12,067 nt of DNA from Propionibacteriaceae bacterium (GTDB taxonomy: Bacteria; Actinomycetota; Actinomycetes; Propionibacteriales; Propionibacteriaceae): assembly GCA_027346035.1 (NCBI GenBank), contig DAIESZ010000212.1, forward strand, positions 1-12,067. Direction: 5' to 3'. Below the pieces are notes generated by a model. That model was not told the DNA's origin. It worked only from the letters and a program-made list of their open reading frames with translations, and did not search any database. A program made the translations under genes and the position numbers. Shown here in pieces: positions 1-6,942 of this stretch (the stretch's first letter is position 1; each line of letters opens with the position of its first letter).

Positions 1-1
1 C

Positions 2-163
2 TACCAGAAGCGGGAGCACTTTGCGGGAGCACACCGGATCCCCATGTTTTCATCTCGGAACCACCCGATCGTGCTCTGGCCCAACCCGACCAAACTTTTT
101 TGCCGGAAAAACCCCGCCGCACCGGCCTCCGACGGCGTCCCCTACATCAGCGAGCACGACTGA
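2..163 (+). CDS. possible C-terminal end of an unidentified upstream gene (5' partial)
   Basis: Frame 2 is open from the window edge to TGA at 161-163 and encodes 53 residues ending in VPYISEHD. About four fifths of its codons end in G or C, as in the real genes here. A terminator-like hairpin begins 10 nt after the stop, which suits the end of a transcription unit. I do not recognise the sequence; it contains no domain motif and is basic and Pro-rich. In bacteria cdd is sometimes preceded by nucleoside-transporter genes, but nothing visible here supports that identity. Alternatively this is non-coding, since an AT-rich patch (six T, then GCCGG, then five A at 96-111) lies inside it. Confidence is low because only the tail is visible. 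Confidence 0.35.
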   Translation, partial: YQKREHFAGAHRIPMFSSRNHPIVLWPNPTKLFCRKNPAAPASDGVPYISEHD

Positions 164-172
164 CCGCGCGCA

Positions 173-194
173 GGTGGTCCCGAGGCGGGCCACC
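173..194 (+). terminator. GC-rich hairpin between the upstream ORF and cdd
   Basis: GGTGG (173-177), a bulged T178 and CCCG (179-182) pair with CGGG (186-189) and CCACC (190-194) around an AGG loop. This gives nine base pairs with one bulge. No U-tract follows, so it would be a U-less actinobacterial-type terminator. It could also be a structure in the cdd leader. Confidence 0.4.
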
Positions 195-220
195 GGTGGG
201 GCGGGCCAGCACGATCGAAA

Positions 221-227
221 GGGAGGG
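221..227 (+). promoter_or_regulatory. Shine-Dalgarno of cdd
   Basis: The purine run GGGAGGG (preceded by GAAA) lies just ahead of ATG 231, with 3 nt (ACC) between. It selects ATG 231 over the upstream in-frame ATG at 21, whose extra residues are Pro/Arg/Thr-rich and unlike any cytidine deaminase. Confidence 0.7.
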
Positions 228-230
228 ACC

Positions 231-617
231 ATGGTTGTCATCGACTGGGACCGGTTGCGGGCCGAGGCCCGTTCGATGAGTGAGCGGGCCTACGCCCCCT
301 ACTCGAACTACCGGGTCGGAGCCGCAGCGCTCGTCGACGACGGGCGGGTGGTGAGCGGCTGCAACGTCGAGAACGCCGCCTACGGTGTCGTGCTGTGCGC
401 CGAGTGCGGGCTGGTGTCCGATCTGGTCGCCGGCGGGGGAGGACGCCTGCTGGCGTTCAGTTGCGTGAACGGGGTCGGGGACGCGATCATGCCGTGCGGG
501 CGCTGCCGCCAACTGTTGTGGGAACACGGGGGCGCGGACCTGCTCATGGACACCCCTCGGGGTGTGCTGACCATGGAGGACGTGCTGCCCATGGCGTTCG
601 GTCCTGAGAATCTCTGA
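231..617 (+). CDS. cdd: cytidine deaminase
   Basis: Homotetrameric-type cytidine deaminase of 128 aa, the usual length of the short zinc form. It converts cytidine and deoxycytidine to uridine and deoxyuridine in cytosolic pyrimidine salvage. The substrate-binding segment CNVENAAYG is at 44-52. The first zinc motif CAE is at 56-58 (C56 ligand, E58 catalytic), and the second, PCGRCRQ, at 88-94 (C89 and C92 ligands), so the catalytic set is complete. ATG 231 is preceded by a good Shine-Dalgarno, unlike most genes in this window, so it probably has a 5' leader or is read from an upstream promoter. The following 123 nt hold the promoter of the next gene. Identification is secure; dCMP deaminase is excluded by size and motif order. 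Confidence 0.96.
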   Translation: MVVIDWDRLRAEARSMSERAYAPYSNYRVGAAALVDDGRVVSGCNVENAAYGVVLCAECGLVSDLVAGGGGRLLAFSCVNGVGDAIMPCGRCRQLLWEHGGADLLMDTPRGVLTMEDVLPMAFGPENL

Positions 618-703
618 GCCACTCGGCCGACTGGACTGTTGACGGCGTCCGTCGTTGTCGCCGGGCGAGAGCGATGGTGCCCTCGACACGCGCTCCTAAG
701 AGT

Positions 704-737
704 TTGGCGTTACTTTTCTCAGCAACGTAGGCTGAGA
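704..737 (+). promoter_or_regulatory. promoter with palindrome over the -10
   Basis: A -35-like TTGGCG (704-709) is followed after 18 nt by TAGGCT (728-733), and the GTG start at 741 lies 7 nt after the -10. A perfect 7-bp inverted repeat, TCTCAGC (717-723) and GCTGAGA (731-737), surrounds the -10 with a 7-nt centre. A dimeric repressor bound here would block polymerase. The palindrome would lie upstream of the predicted transcript start, so it is more likely an operator than an RNA hairpin. Confidence 0.5.
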
Positions 738-740
738 GCC

Positions 741-1943
741 GTGAGCCTTTTTGCGCCCTCCTCCGTCAGCGCCCCGGCGACGACCAGCCGTCCCCGTGCC
801 GGATACCCCCGCCGGGCCGTGCTGTCGGTCGTGGACGCGCGCAGCAGGGATGACGACCGACGGTTGTGGGCGACCGTGGTCGTCGCGTGGGGGCTCGTCT
901 GGGCGCTGGCCTCGCGCATCGGCGGCATGTACTCGTGGCATTACTTCGTCACCGGCGGCCAACTGCTCATCCACCCGGGTTGGAGCCAGGGCGGGCTGCA
1001 CCTGTTCGCGACCCACCCCGAACTGCAGATGGGCCCGCTCACGATGGTCGTGGCGGCAGGGGTGGTGGGCGCCGTGGGGCCGGGGCCGAGCTCCTGGATC
1101 GCCGGTGCGCTGATGCTGGCACTCGGTGCCCTCGATGTGTGGCTCCTCGCGCTGCTCGCCCCGGGGCCACGCCTGAAGCGCTGGGTCGTGGCGGCCCGCG
1201 TGGTGATCCCGGCGTGGTCGGTGCTGGCAGTGCACTACGGGCACCTCGATGACGTCCTCGCCCTCAGCTTCATGTCGGCCGGGCTGCTCCTGGCGCGACG
1301 TCGCCAGTCGTGGCCCGCCGCCGTGGCGATCGGGCTCGCGGCGGCGGCCAAGCCCTGGGCGCTGCCGATGCTGTTCCTCGCCTGGGGCGAGCGTGAACAC
1401 CGTGTCAAGCGGCTCGCGCTGGGGTTCGTGGTGTCGGTGCTCCCGTGGCTGCCGTTCATCATCGGCGACCCCCGCACCATGCACATCAGCTCGTTCGTCA
1501 TCGAGAACGCCGCAGACTCGGCACTGCGCGTCTGGGGCGTCACCGACCCCATGACCCCCTGGTGGTGCCGCTTCGCGCAACTGGCACTCGGCGCACTGTT
1601 CGCCTGGTACGCCGCCCGCGCAGGACGCATCGAGTGGGTCCCGCTCGCGGTCATCGCGAGTCGGCTGGTGATCGATCCCGGAACCTACCTCTATTACACG
1701 AGCGGGCTGGTGCTCGCCGCGCTGGCGGTCGACCTGTCCGGGGGCCGCCGGCGTCCGCGCCTGGCGCTGGTCGTGTCCGGCTGGCTGCTCGTCGACCTCG
1801 TACTGAAGTGGCTGCACCTGCCGCTCGTGGCCGGTCCGGTGCGCGCCGTGTTCCTCGTCGGGCTGCTGGCGCTGTTCGTCGTGAAGGTTTCCCGCAGGGC
1901 GAGGGTGAGTCCCCCCCGGGCATCGCCGGTCGGCGTCCGCTGA
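741..1943 (+). CDS. polytopic membrane protein, GT-C glycosyltransferase-like (DUF2029/GT87-type)
   Basis: 400-aa integral membrane protein with roughly nine or ten hydrophobic segments after a charged N-terminal tail of about 40 residues. The layout resembles GT-C enzymes, which move sugars from polyprenyl-phosphate donors outside the cytoplasmic membrane. It has HYGHLDD (165-171) before a helix, a short basic loop, then AAAAKPWALP around K204-P205-W206, matching the 'GQ.D ... a..Kp' pattern of DUF2029/GT87-type proteins. In the first external loop (about 63-90) the early Asp expected in active GT-C enzymes is not evident; it reads YSWHYF. GTG 741 is chosen because TAGGCT lies 7 nt upstream; a TTG at 639 would add 34 residues across the promoter. 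The stop (1941-1943) is followed by a hairpin. The family call is moderate; acceptor and sugar are unknown. Confidence 0.6.
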   Translation: MSLFAPSSVSAPATTSRPRAGYPRRAVLSVVDARSRDDDRRLWATVVVAWGLVWALASRIGGMYSWHYFVTGGQLLIHPGWSQGGLHLFATHPELQMGPLTMVVAAGVVGAVGPGPSSWIAGALMLALGALDVWLLALLAPGPRLKRWVVAARVVIPAWSVLAVHYGHLDDVLALSFMSAGLLLARRRQSWPAAVAIGLAAAAKPWALPMLFLAWGEREHRVKRLALGFVVSVLPWLPFIIGDPRTMHISSFVIENAADSALRVWGVTDPMTPWWCRFAQLALGALFAWYAARAGRIEWVPLAVIASRLVIDPGTYLYYTSGLVLAALAVDLSGGRRRPRLALVVSGWLLVDLVLKWLHLPLVAGPVRAVFLVGLLALFVVKVSRRARVSPPRASPVGVR

Positions 1944-1949
1944 GGGGCG

Positions 1950-1968
1950 GGGACGCCACCGGCGTCCC
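1950..1968 (+). terminator. perfect 8-bp hairpin between the GT-C-like gene and rnhA
   Basis: GGGACGCC (1950-1957) and GGCGTCCC (1961-1968) form a perfect stem with an ACC loop, 6 nt after the stop at 1943. No T-run follows. It may act as a U-less terminator. Because it ends 4 nt before the predicted -10 of the next gene, it could instead be an operator. Confidence 0.5.
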
Positions 1969-1972
1969 AGGC

Positions 1973-1978
1973 TACGAT
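1973..1978 (+). promoter_or_regulatory. -10 element of the RNase HI gene
   Basis: TACGAT fits the actinobacterial TAnnnT -10 and ends 7 nt before GTG 1986. The ATG at 1977 overlaps the hexamer, so GTG is the preferred leaderless start. No recognisable -35 is present. Confidence 0.5.
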
Positions 1979-1985
1979 GACGGCC

Positions 1986-2912
1986 GTGATCACCGCGGCT
2001 GCAGACGGGTCCTCGCTGTCCAACCCCGGCCCATCCGGCTGGGCCTGGTACATCGACGAGGATCGGTGGTCCGCGGGGGGGTGGGCGCACGGCACCAACA
2101 ACATGGGTGAGCTCATGGCGGTACTCGACCTGCTCCGGCAGACGGCTCCGGTGGCCGATGAGGATCTGCTCGTGCTGTGCGACAGTCAGTACGTCATCAA
2201 CTCCGTCACCAAGTGGAGCCCCGGCTGGAAGCGCCGCGGATGGCGCAAGGCCGACGGCAAGCCGGTGCTCAACGTCGAACTGCTCCAGGAGATCGATCGG
2301 GAACTCACCGGCCGCCGCGTGCGCTTCGAGTGGGTGAAGGGTCATGCGGGGCACGACCTCAACGAGGCCGCCGACCTGCGTGCCCGCGCCGCCGCGACCG
2401 CCTTCCAGCGGGGCCTGCCCGTCGATTCCGGACCCGGGTTCGACGGCGGGAGTCGCACGCCGGCGGCGTCCCCGATGACCGGCCCGACGCCGGCCCCGGT
2501 GGCGCCGGCGACCCTGTTCGACGATCCCGCGCCCGACGACCTCCACCTGCCGGGCAGGGGGGCGTCCGACGGTGACGGGTTCGGTGATGTGGTCGACCTC
2601 GAGCGCTCGCTGCTGAGCGACGCGGTGCGGGCCGACCGCGACGCCGTGGCCGCGCTGCTGCATCCCGACTTCGTCGAGGTCGGGCGGTCGGGGCGCGTCT
2701 GGACTCGCGGGCGACTGCTCGCGACCATCGCACCTCTGGAGGTCCGGCCCGAGGTGCACCTGCTCGGCGTCGACCGGCTCGCCGACGGAGTGGTGCTGCT
2801 GCGGTGGCGCACGCGGGACGCCGACGGGGAGGTCCTGCGCTGTTCGGTGTGGCAACGCACGCACGAGGGGTGGCGGCAGCGCTACCACCAGGCGACCCCA
2901 GTGGTGGGGTGA
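1986..2912 (+). CDS. rnhA: ribonuclease HI with C-terminal DUF4440/NTF2-like domain
   Basis: 308-aa two-domain protein. Residues 1-140 are a type 1 RNase H, which cuts RNA in RNA-DNA hybrids during replication and R-loop removal. The metal-binding carboxylates D7, E42, D66 and D130 are all present. H120 lies in VKGHAGH, the flexible catalytic loop, and the basic handle WKRRGWRK is at 81-88. Residues 141-198 are a Pro/Asp/Gly-rich linker. Residues 199-308 resemble DUF4440 (NTF2-like cone): an acidic-aliphatic helix, LLHPDFVEVGRSGRVW near 219-234, and the ending CSVWQRTHEGWRQRYHQATP. RNase HI is usually about 150 aa, so this is twice the normal size. GTG 1986 is chosen from the -10 spacing; ATG 1977 would add three residues. 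The RNase call is firm and the second domain good; why they are joined is unknown. Confidence 0.9.
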   Translation: MITAAADGSSLSNPGPSGWAWYIDEDRWSAGGWAHGTNNMGELMAVLDLLRQTAPVADEDLLVLCDSQYVINSVTKWSPGWKRRGWRKADGKPVLNVELLQEIDRELTGRRVRFEWVKGHAGHDLNEAADLRARAAATAFQRGLPVDSGPGFDGGSRTPAASPMTGPTPAPVAPATLFDDPAPDDLHLPGRGASDGDGFGDVVDLERSLLSDAVRADRDAVAALLHPDFVEVGRSGRVWTRGRLLATIAPLEVRPEVHLLGVDRLADGVVLLRWRTRDADGEVLRCSVWQRTHEGWRQRYHQATPVVG

Positions 2913-2915
2913 CTG

Positions 2916-3019
2916 GCGGCGTATGACCGGGTCAGCGGCGTACGACCTGGCGGCACCCGGTGACCATCTCGTACGCCGGGGTGACCGACTCGTACGCCGG
3001 GGGACCTGGGGTGACCGAC
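2916..3019 (+). repeat. CGTAYG repeat cluster upstream of metG
   Basis: Four CGTAYG hexamers start at 2920, 2939, 2970 and 2991, three of them the palindrome CGTACG. The spacings 19, 31 and 21 are close to whole helical turns. The last two belong to a 21-bp tandem unit: CTCGTACGCCGGGG occurs at 2968-2981 and again at 2989-3002. GGTGACC recurs at 2959-2965, 2979-2985 and 3009-3015. The cluster lies in the intergenic region and ends about 65 bp before the predicted metG -10, so operator or activator sites are possible. No coding sequence is convincing here. Confidence 0.55.
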
Positions 3020-3085
3020 GCGCCCGGCGCGGGGGAGCACGCGCTCGGCGGCCTCCGCGTGTCGGGTGGCTCCGACCGACTGCCC

Positions 3086-3091
3086 TAGGCT
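3086..3091 (+). promoter_or_regulatory. -10 element of metG
   Basis: TAGGCT ends 7 nt before ATG 3099, the same hexamer and spacing as at 728-741. No Shine-Dalgarno precedes the start, so a leaderless transcript is predicted. No clear -35 and no T-box-like leader fit in this space. Confidence 0.6.
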
Positions 3092-3098
3092 AGGGCCC

Positions 3099-4889
3099 AT
3101 GTGCGCGAACATTCTCGCCGCGGTCGCCTGGCCCTACGCCAACGGTCCGCGGCACATCGGTCATGTGTCGGGTTTCGGTGTTCCCTCTGACGTGTTCGCC
3201 CGGTACATGCGCATGACCGGCCACACGGTGCTCATGGTGAGCGGCACCGACGAGCACGGCACTGCGATCCAGGTGAAGGCCGACCAGGAGGGTCTCACCG
3301 CGCGCGAGACCGCCGACAAGTACCACCGGGTGATCGCCGAGGACCTCCAGGGGCTCGGTCTCAGCTACGACCTCTACACGCGCACCACCACCGACAACCA
3401 CCGCCAGGTTGTCCAGGAACTGTTCCGCACGCTGTACGACAACGGCTACATCGTCAAGCAGACGCAGATGGGCGCGATCTCGCCGTCGACCGGCCGCACC
3501 CTGCCCGACCGCTACATCGAAGGCGTCTGCCCGATCTGCGGATTCGACGGCGCCCGCGGAGACCAGTGTGACAACTGCGGAAACCAGCTCGACCCCGCCG
3601 ATCTCAAGAACCCGCGCAGCCGGATCAACGGCGAGGTGCCGGACTTCGTGCAGACCGAGCACTTCTTCCTCGACCTGCCCGCCCTGGCCGGCCAGCTGGG
3701 CGAGTGGCTGCAGACCCGTGAGGACTGGCGTCCGAACGTGCTGCGGTTCAGCTACAACCTGCTCAAGGACCTCCGGCCCCGCGCCATCACCCGCGACCTC
3801 GACTGGGGCATTCCGGTGCCGGTCGAGGGCTGGGAGAACGAGCCGATGAAGCGGATCTACGTGTGGTTCGACGCGGTGATCGGCTACCTGTCGGCGTCGG
3901 TCGAGTGGGCGCGCCGCAGCGGCGACCCGGACGCCTGGAAACGGTTCTGGCACGACGAGCAGGCCCGCAGCTACTACTTCATGGGCAAGGACAACATCGT
4001 CTTCCACTCCGTCATCTGGCCCGGCATCCTGCTCGGTGCCGACGGCGAGGGCGCCAAGGGTGGCACGCCCAGCGAGTGGCTCGGACGCCTCGACCTCCCC
4101 ACCGAGGTGGTGTCGAGCGAATTCCTCACCATGCGAGGTTCGAAGGTCGCGAGCTCCCGAGGTGCCTCGATCCTCGTCGGGGACTTCCTGCGCGAGTTCG
4201 GCCCCGACGCGCTGCGCTACTTCATCGCGGTGGCCGGCCCGGAGAACCAGGACACCGACTTCACCTGGGAGGAGTTCATCCGCCGCAACAACTTCGAACT
4301 GGCCAACGAGTGGGGCAACCTCGTCAACCGGTCGATCTCGATGGCGCAAAAGAACGTCGGGGCGATCCCCACGCCCGGTGAGTTCACCGAGGCCGACACC
4401 GCGGTGCTCGGAGCCTCGCGCGAGGCGTTCGCCGTGGTCGGGGAGTACCTCGGCCTGTGCAAGTTCAAGGCGGCCATCTCCGAGGCCATGCGGGTCGTCT
4501 CGCTGGCCAACAAGTACCTCTCCGATCAGGAGCCCTGGAAACTCAAGGACGACCCGTCCCGGCGCGACACCGTCTTGTTCGTCGCGCTCCAGGTGGTGAG
4601 CGACTGCAACGTCATGCTCACCCCGTTCCTGCCGCACGCCGCGCAGAAGGTGTGGGAGGCGCTCGGCAACACCGGCGTGTGGGCGGCTCAGCCGCAGCTG
4701 GTCGAGGTGACCGAGGGGGAGACCGTCTACCCGGTGCTGCAGGGTGACTACACCTCCCAGCAGGCTCGGTGGGAGTCGATCCCCATCGAGGCGGGGACGC
4801 CGCTCGACAAACCCACGCCGTTGTTCCGTAAGCTCGACGAGTCGCTCGCCGAGACCGGTCCCAGCTGGGCGCCGATCCAGCCCGTCTGA
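3099..4889 (+). CDS. metG: methionine--tRNA ligase
   Basis: 596-aa class I aminoacyl-tRNA synthetase that charges tRNA-Met in the cytosol. The ATP-binding HIGH motif is at 19-22, after the typical [11 protein letters not shown] four-cysteine zinc knuckle (C144, C147, C157, C160) lies in the connective domain. The KMSKS loop appears as K349-VA-S352-S353-R354-G, keeping the first Lys and final Ser; variants of the middle positions are common in this enzyme. The C-terminal part is the helical anticodon-binding domain; [11 protein letters not shown] lies in it. No EMAP/Trbp111 tRNA-binding domain follows. ATG 3099 is supported by the conserved N-terminus and by the -10; the GTG at 3066 would add promoter sequence. 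The stop is 102 nt before the antiporter start, which has its own Shine-Dalgarno, so co-transcription is possible. Confidence 0.97.
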   Translation: MCANILAAVAWPYANGPRHIGHVSGFGVPSDVFARYMRMTGHTVLMVSGTDEHGTAIQVKADQEGLTARETADKYHRVIAEDLQGLGLSYDLYTRTTTDNHRQVVQELFRTLYDNGYIVKQTQMGAISPSTGRTLPDRYIEGVCPICGFDGARGDQCDNCGNQLDPADLKNPRSRINGEVPDFVQTEHFFLDLPALAGQLGEWLQTREDWRPNVLRFSYNLLKDLRPRAITRDLDWGIPVPVEGWENEPMKRIYVWFDAVIGYLSASVEWARRSGDPDAWKRFWHDEQARSYYFMGKDNIVFHSVIWPGILLGADGEGAKGGTPSEWLGRLDLPTEVVSSEFLTMRGSKVASSRGASILVGDFLREFGPDALRYFIAVAGPENQDTDFTWEEFIRRNNFELANEWGNLVNRSISMAQKNVGAIPTPGEFTEADTAVLGASREAFAVVGEYLGLCKFKAAISEAMRVVSLANKYLSDQEPWKLKDDPSRRDTVLFVALQVVSDCNVMLTPFLPHAAQKVWEALGNTGVWAAQPQLVEVTEGETVYPVLQGDYTSQQARWESIPIEAGTPLDKPTPLFRKLDESLAETGPSWAPIQPV

Positions 4890-4980
4890 GGTGCCGACCC
4901 GCCGTCGTCCCGGACGCCGGTGGAATACGGGGTCGCTCGCCGACCCGATTCTCGTCGGTGCCCGCTGCGGCTCCGGCCCG

Positions 4981-4986
4981 AGGAGG
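4981..4986 (+). promoter_or_regulatory. Shine-Dalgarno of the antiporter gene
   Basis: AGGAGG followed by 5 nt (TTCCC) sets GTG 4992 as the start. It overrules the in-frame GTG at 4920, whose extra 24 residues are Arg/Pro-rich and precede the first membrane helix without any motif. Confidence 0.8.
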
Positions 4987-4991
4987 TTCCC

Positions 4992-6233
4992 GTGTTCGTG
5001 CAACAGGTGTCCGAATCATCGCTGGTCTCGCTGTTCGTCATCGCCGCCTGCGCGATGGCCGCCCCGCTGCTGAGTGCGCTCACCCGCAAGCGGGTGCCCG
5101 ACGTCGTGTGGCTGCTTGTGCTCGGGGTGCTCGTGGGTCCGTACGGTCTCGGCTGGGCCGGGCTCGGCGAGGGCGTCAGCATGGTCCGGGAGCTCGGCCT
5201 CGGCCTGTTGTTCCTGCTCGCGGGGTTCGAGGTTGAGACCGGCAGCCTGCGGGGACGCCAGGGACGCTGGGCGGCGCTCACCTGGGTCGCTTGTCTCGGC
5301 GTCGGCTGGGCGGTGGCGGCCGTCGCCCTCCCCGGAACCAGCGCGCAGGCGTCTCTTGCTCTGGCGATCTGCGTCACCTCGACCGCTCTCGGCACGCTGC
5401 TGCCTATCCTCAAGGAGGCGGGGGCGGCGCCCACGCCGCTCGGCCGGGCAGTGCTCATCCATGGCGCGGTCGGCGAACTCGGGCCGGTCGTCACGATGTC
5501 GGTACTGCTCGGCTCGCGCAGTGCCACGACCACCGCCGTCGTGTTCGCGATCTTCGTCGTCGGGGCCCTGCTCGCGGCGCTCGTGCCGGCCCGGCTGGCG
5601 AGCGCCCTGCCGTCACTGACCCGGGTCATCGTCCGCGGCACGAACACGACCTCGCAGACCATGGTGCGGGTTGTTTTCCTCCTGCTCACCGCGCTCATGG
5701 CGCTGACGGCGGTGCTCGGGCTCGATGTCGTGCTCGGGGCGTTCGCCGCGGGGGCGATCGTGCGGATCTTCGTTCCCCGCGACGACCGGGCGCTCGAGCG
5801 CAAGCTCAACACCGTCGGATTCAGCTTCCTGATCCCGGTGTTCTTCGTCGCCTCCGGCATGGCAATCGACATCGGCGTCGTCGCCCGGATGTGGCCGCTG
5901 GTGCTCGGCCTCCTGCTGCTCATCCTCGTCGCCCGCGGCGTGCCGGTGTGGCTGGCGGAGCGCCTGGCGGATACCGGTTCCGAGATCGGCGCCCCGCGGG
6001 ACCAGGTGCGCCTCGGCCTCTACTCGGCCGCCGGCCTGCCGATCATCGTCGCGGTCACCGATCTCGCCGTGGCCGAGGGGCTCATGTCGCAGGACATCGC
6101 CTCGGCGCTCGTGGCCGCCGGTGCAGCGACGGTCTTGCTGTTCCCCCTGGTGGCGCACCTGCTGATCGGGCGTGACGGGTCCGCGATCCGCCGTGCCCGG
6201 GGCGCCCGGGAGGCCGCGACGGGAACCCGGTAG
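4992..6233 (+). CDS. CPA2-family cation/proton antiporter (KefB/Na+-H+ exchanger type)
   Basis: 413-aa membrane protein made almost wholly of hydrophobic helices (about 12-13), as in the Na+/H+ exchanger domain. It is expected to exchange Na+ or K+ for H+ across the cytoplasmic membrane. Family signs in order: RVPDVVWLLVLGVLVGP in the second helix region, ELGLGLLFLLAGFE, TSTALGTLLPIL (129-140) in the first discontinuous helix, HGAVGELGPV (157-166) where the ion-binding acid is expected, LDVVLGAFAAGAIVR around 244-258, and FFVASGMAID. The ion site reads G161-E162 in place of the ND or DD of the best-known members. No TrkA-N/RCK domain follows, so it is not a full-length KefB/KefC; the tail is short and basic. 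Its TAG stop lies inside the -10 of the next gene. Family is firm, ion unknown. Confidence 0.87.
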   Translation: MFVQQVSESSLVSLFVIAACAMAAPLLSALTRKRVPDVVWLLVLGVLVGPYGLGWAGLGEGVSMVRELGLGLLFLLAGFEVETGSLRGRQGRWAALTWVACLGVGWAVAAVALPGTSAQASLALAICVTSTALGTLLPILKEAGAAPTPLGRAVLIHGAVGELGPVVTMSVLLGSRSATTTAVVFAIFVVGALLAALVPARLASALPSLTRVIVRGTNTTSQTMVRVVFLLLTALMALTAVLGLDVVLGAFAAGAIVRIFVPRDDRALERKLNTVGFSFLIPVFFVASGMAIDIGVVARMWPLVLGLLLLILVARGVPVWLAERLADTGSEIGAPRDQVRLGLYSAAGLPIIVAVTDLAVAEGLMSQDIASALVAAGAATVLLFPLVAHLLIGRDGSAIRRARGAREAATGTR

Positions 6234-6236
6234 GGT
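6231..6236 (+). promoter_or_regulatory. -10 element of the PaiB-like gene, overlapping the antiporter stop
   Basis: TAGGGT begins with the antiporter stop codon TAG and ends 6 nt before GTG 6243, matching the leaderless layout of its neighbours. No Shine-Dalgarno stands before the GTG. Confidence 0.5.
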
Positions 6237-6242
6237 CTCGGC

Positions 6243-6884
6243 GTGTACCTCACGCCGTTCACCACGATGACCGACCACGACGAGATCGTGGCGCTTGTCG
6301 ACTCCGTCGGAGTCGCCCAACTCGTCACCGCCGGCCCCGACGGGATGCCGCGGGCCAGCCTGCTCCCGGTCCTGTGGGACGGCGGGGACCGTCTCCTCGC
6401 CCACGTCTCCCGCGCCAACCCGCAGTTCCACGACCTCGCCGACGCGACGCCGGCCCTGGCCGTGGTCACCGGGCCCGACGCCTACATCAATCCTGCGTGG
6501 TACCCGAGCACCGCCGCATCGGGACGGGCCGTTCCCACATGGAACTATCTCGCCGTGCACCTCGGTGGCACGCTCCACCTGCACGACGATCCACGGTGGC
6601 TGCACGATGTCGCGGCCCGGCTCTCGGAGCATCACGCCCGGCGCCACCACCCGGAATGGAGTCTCGACGCGGCACCCTCCGCCTACCTCGACGGCCTGCT
6701 CCGGGGCATCCTCGGGGTGGAGTTGCGGGTCACATCGGTCGAGGCCAAGGCCAAGCTCAGCGGCAATCGGACCGAGGCCGACCGGCGGGCGGTGATCGGG
6801 GCGCTCGCCGGTGAGGACGCCGCGGGCGCCCGGGCCGTGTCGGCCGCGATGGCCCGACGGATGGACGCGACTTCCACCACCTGA
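6243..6884 (+). CDS. PaiB-like FMN-binding split-barrel protein
   Basis: 213-aa protein of the PaiB family (flavin-reductase/pyridoxamine-oxidase-like split barrel). Motifs in order: MYLTPF start, AQLVTAGPDGMPRASLLPVLWD, HVSRANPQ, YINPAWYPS (81-89), VPTWNYLAVHLGG (97-109), and near the C-terminus EAKAKLSGNR (167-176), where family members usually have K-x-K-L-S-Q-N-R. Length is typical. Bacillus subtilis PaiB was described as a negative regulator of sporulation and protease genes, but most homologues are uncharacterised and may be flavin- or heme-dependent enzymes. No paiA acetyltransferase is adjacent, so the Bacillus pairing is absent. Leaderless expression from TAGGGT (6231) is likely. A hairpin follows the stop immediately. 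Family assignment is strong, function weak. Confidence 0.88.
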   Translation: MYLTPFTTMTDHDEIVALVDSVGVAQLVTAGPDGMPRASLLPVLWDGGDRLLAHVSRANPQFHDLADATPALAVVTGPDAYINPAWYPSTAASGRAVPTWNYLAVHLGGTLHLHDDPRWLHDVAARLSEHHARRHHPEWSLDAAPSAYLDGLLRGILGVELRVTSVEAKAKLSGNRTEADRRAVIGALAGEDAAGARAVSAAMARRMDATSTT

Positions 6885-6899
6885 GCGGGCCCGGCCCGC
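6885..6899 (+). terminator. hairpin directly after the PaiB-like gene
   Basis: GCGGGC (6885-6890) and GCCCGC (6894-6899) form a perfect 6-bp all-GC stem with a CCG loop, starting at the base after TGA 6882-6884. No T-tract follows; it would be a U-less terminator separating this gene from the sigma-like unit. Confidence 0.45.
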
Positions 6900-6930
6900 G
6901 GAGGACCGCGACCGCCAACCGACCGGGGGC

Positions 6931-6936
6931 TATCCT
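6931..6936 (+). promoter_or_regulatory. -10 element of the leader ORF and sigma-like gene
   Basis: TATCCT fits TAnnnT and ends 6 nt before ATG 6943. With the same spacing as nearby promoters, the transcript would start at or near that ATG, not at the sigma-like gene's own ATG 6972. Confidence 0.5.
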
Positions 6937-6942
6937 CGCGGC

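Noticed and set aside
96..111. T-run, GCCGG, A-run as an intrinsic terminator or promoter
   Set aside because: The T-run precedes the symmetry on the plus strand, the A/T arms are only about five pairs, and it lies within a possible coding tail.
639..740. Longer N-terminus of the GT-C-like protein from TTG 639
   Set aside because: The extra 34 residues would be encoded by the -35, -10 and palindrome, and GTG 741 sits at the expected distance from the -10.
2968..3003. CRISPR-like or VNTR array
   Set aside because: Only about 1.7 copies of a 21-bp unit with no spacers; more like regulatory sites than an array.
2882..3112. Reverse-strand 76-aa ORF with internal repeats upstream of metG
   Set aside because: Its repeats come from the DNA repeat cluster. 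It has no Shine-Dalgarno or family resemblance and overlaps the metG start.
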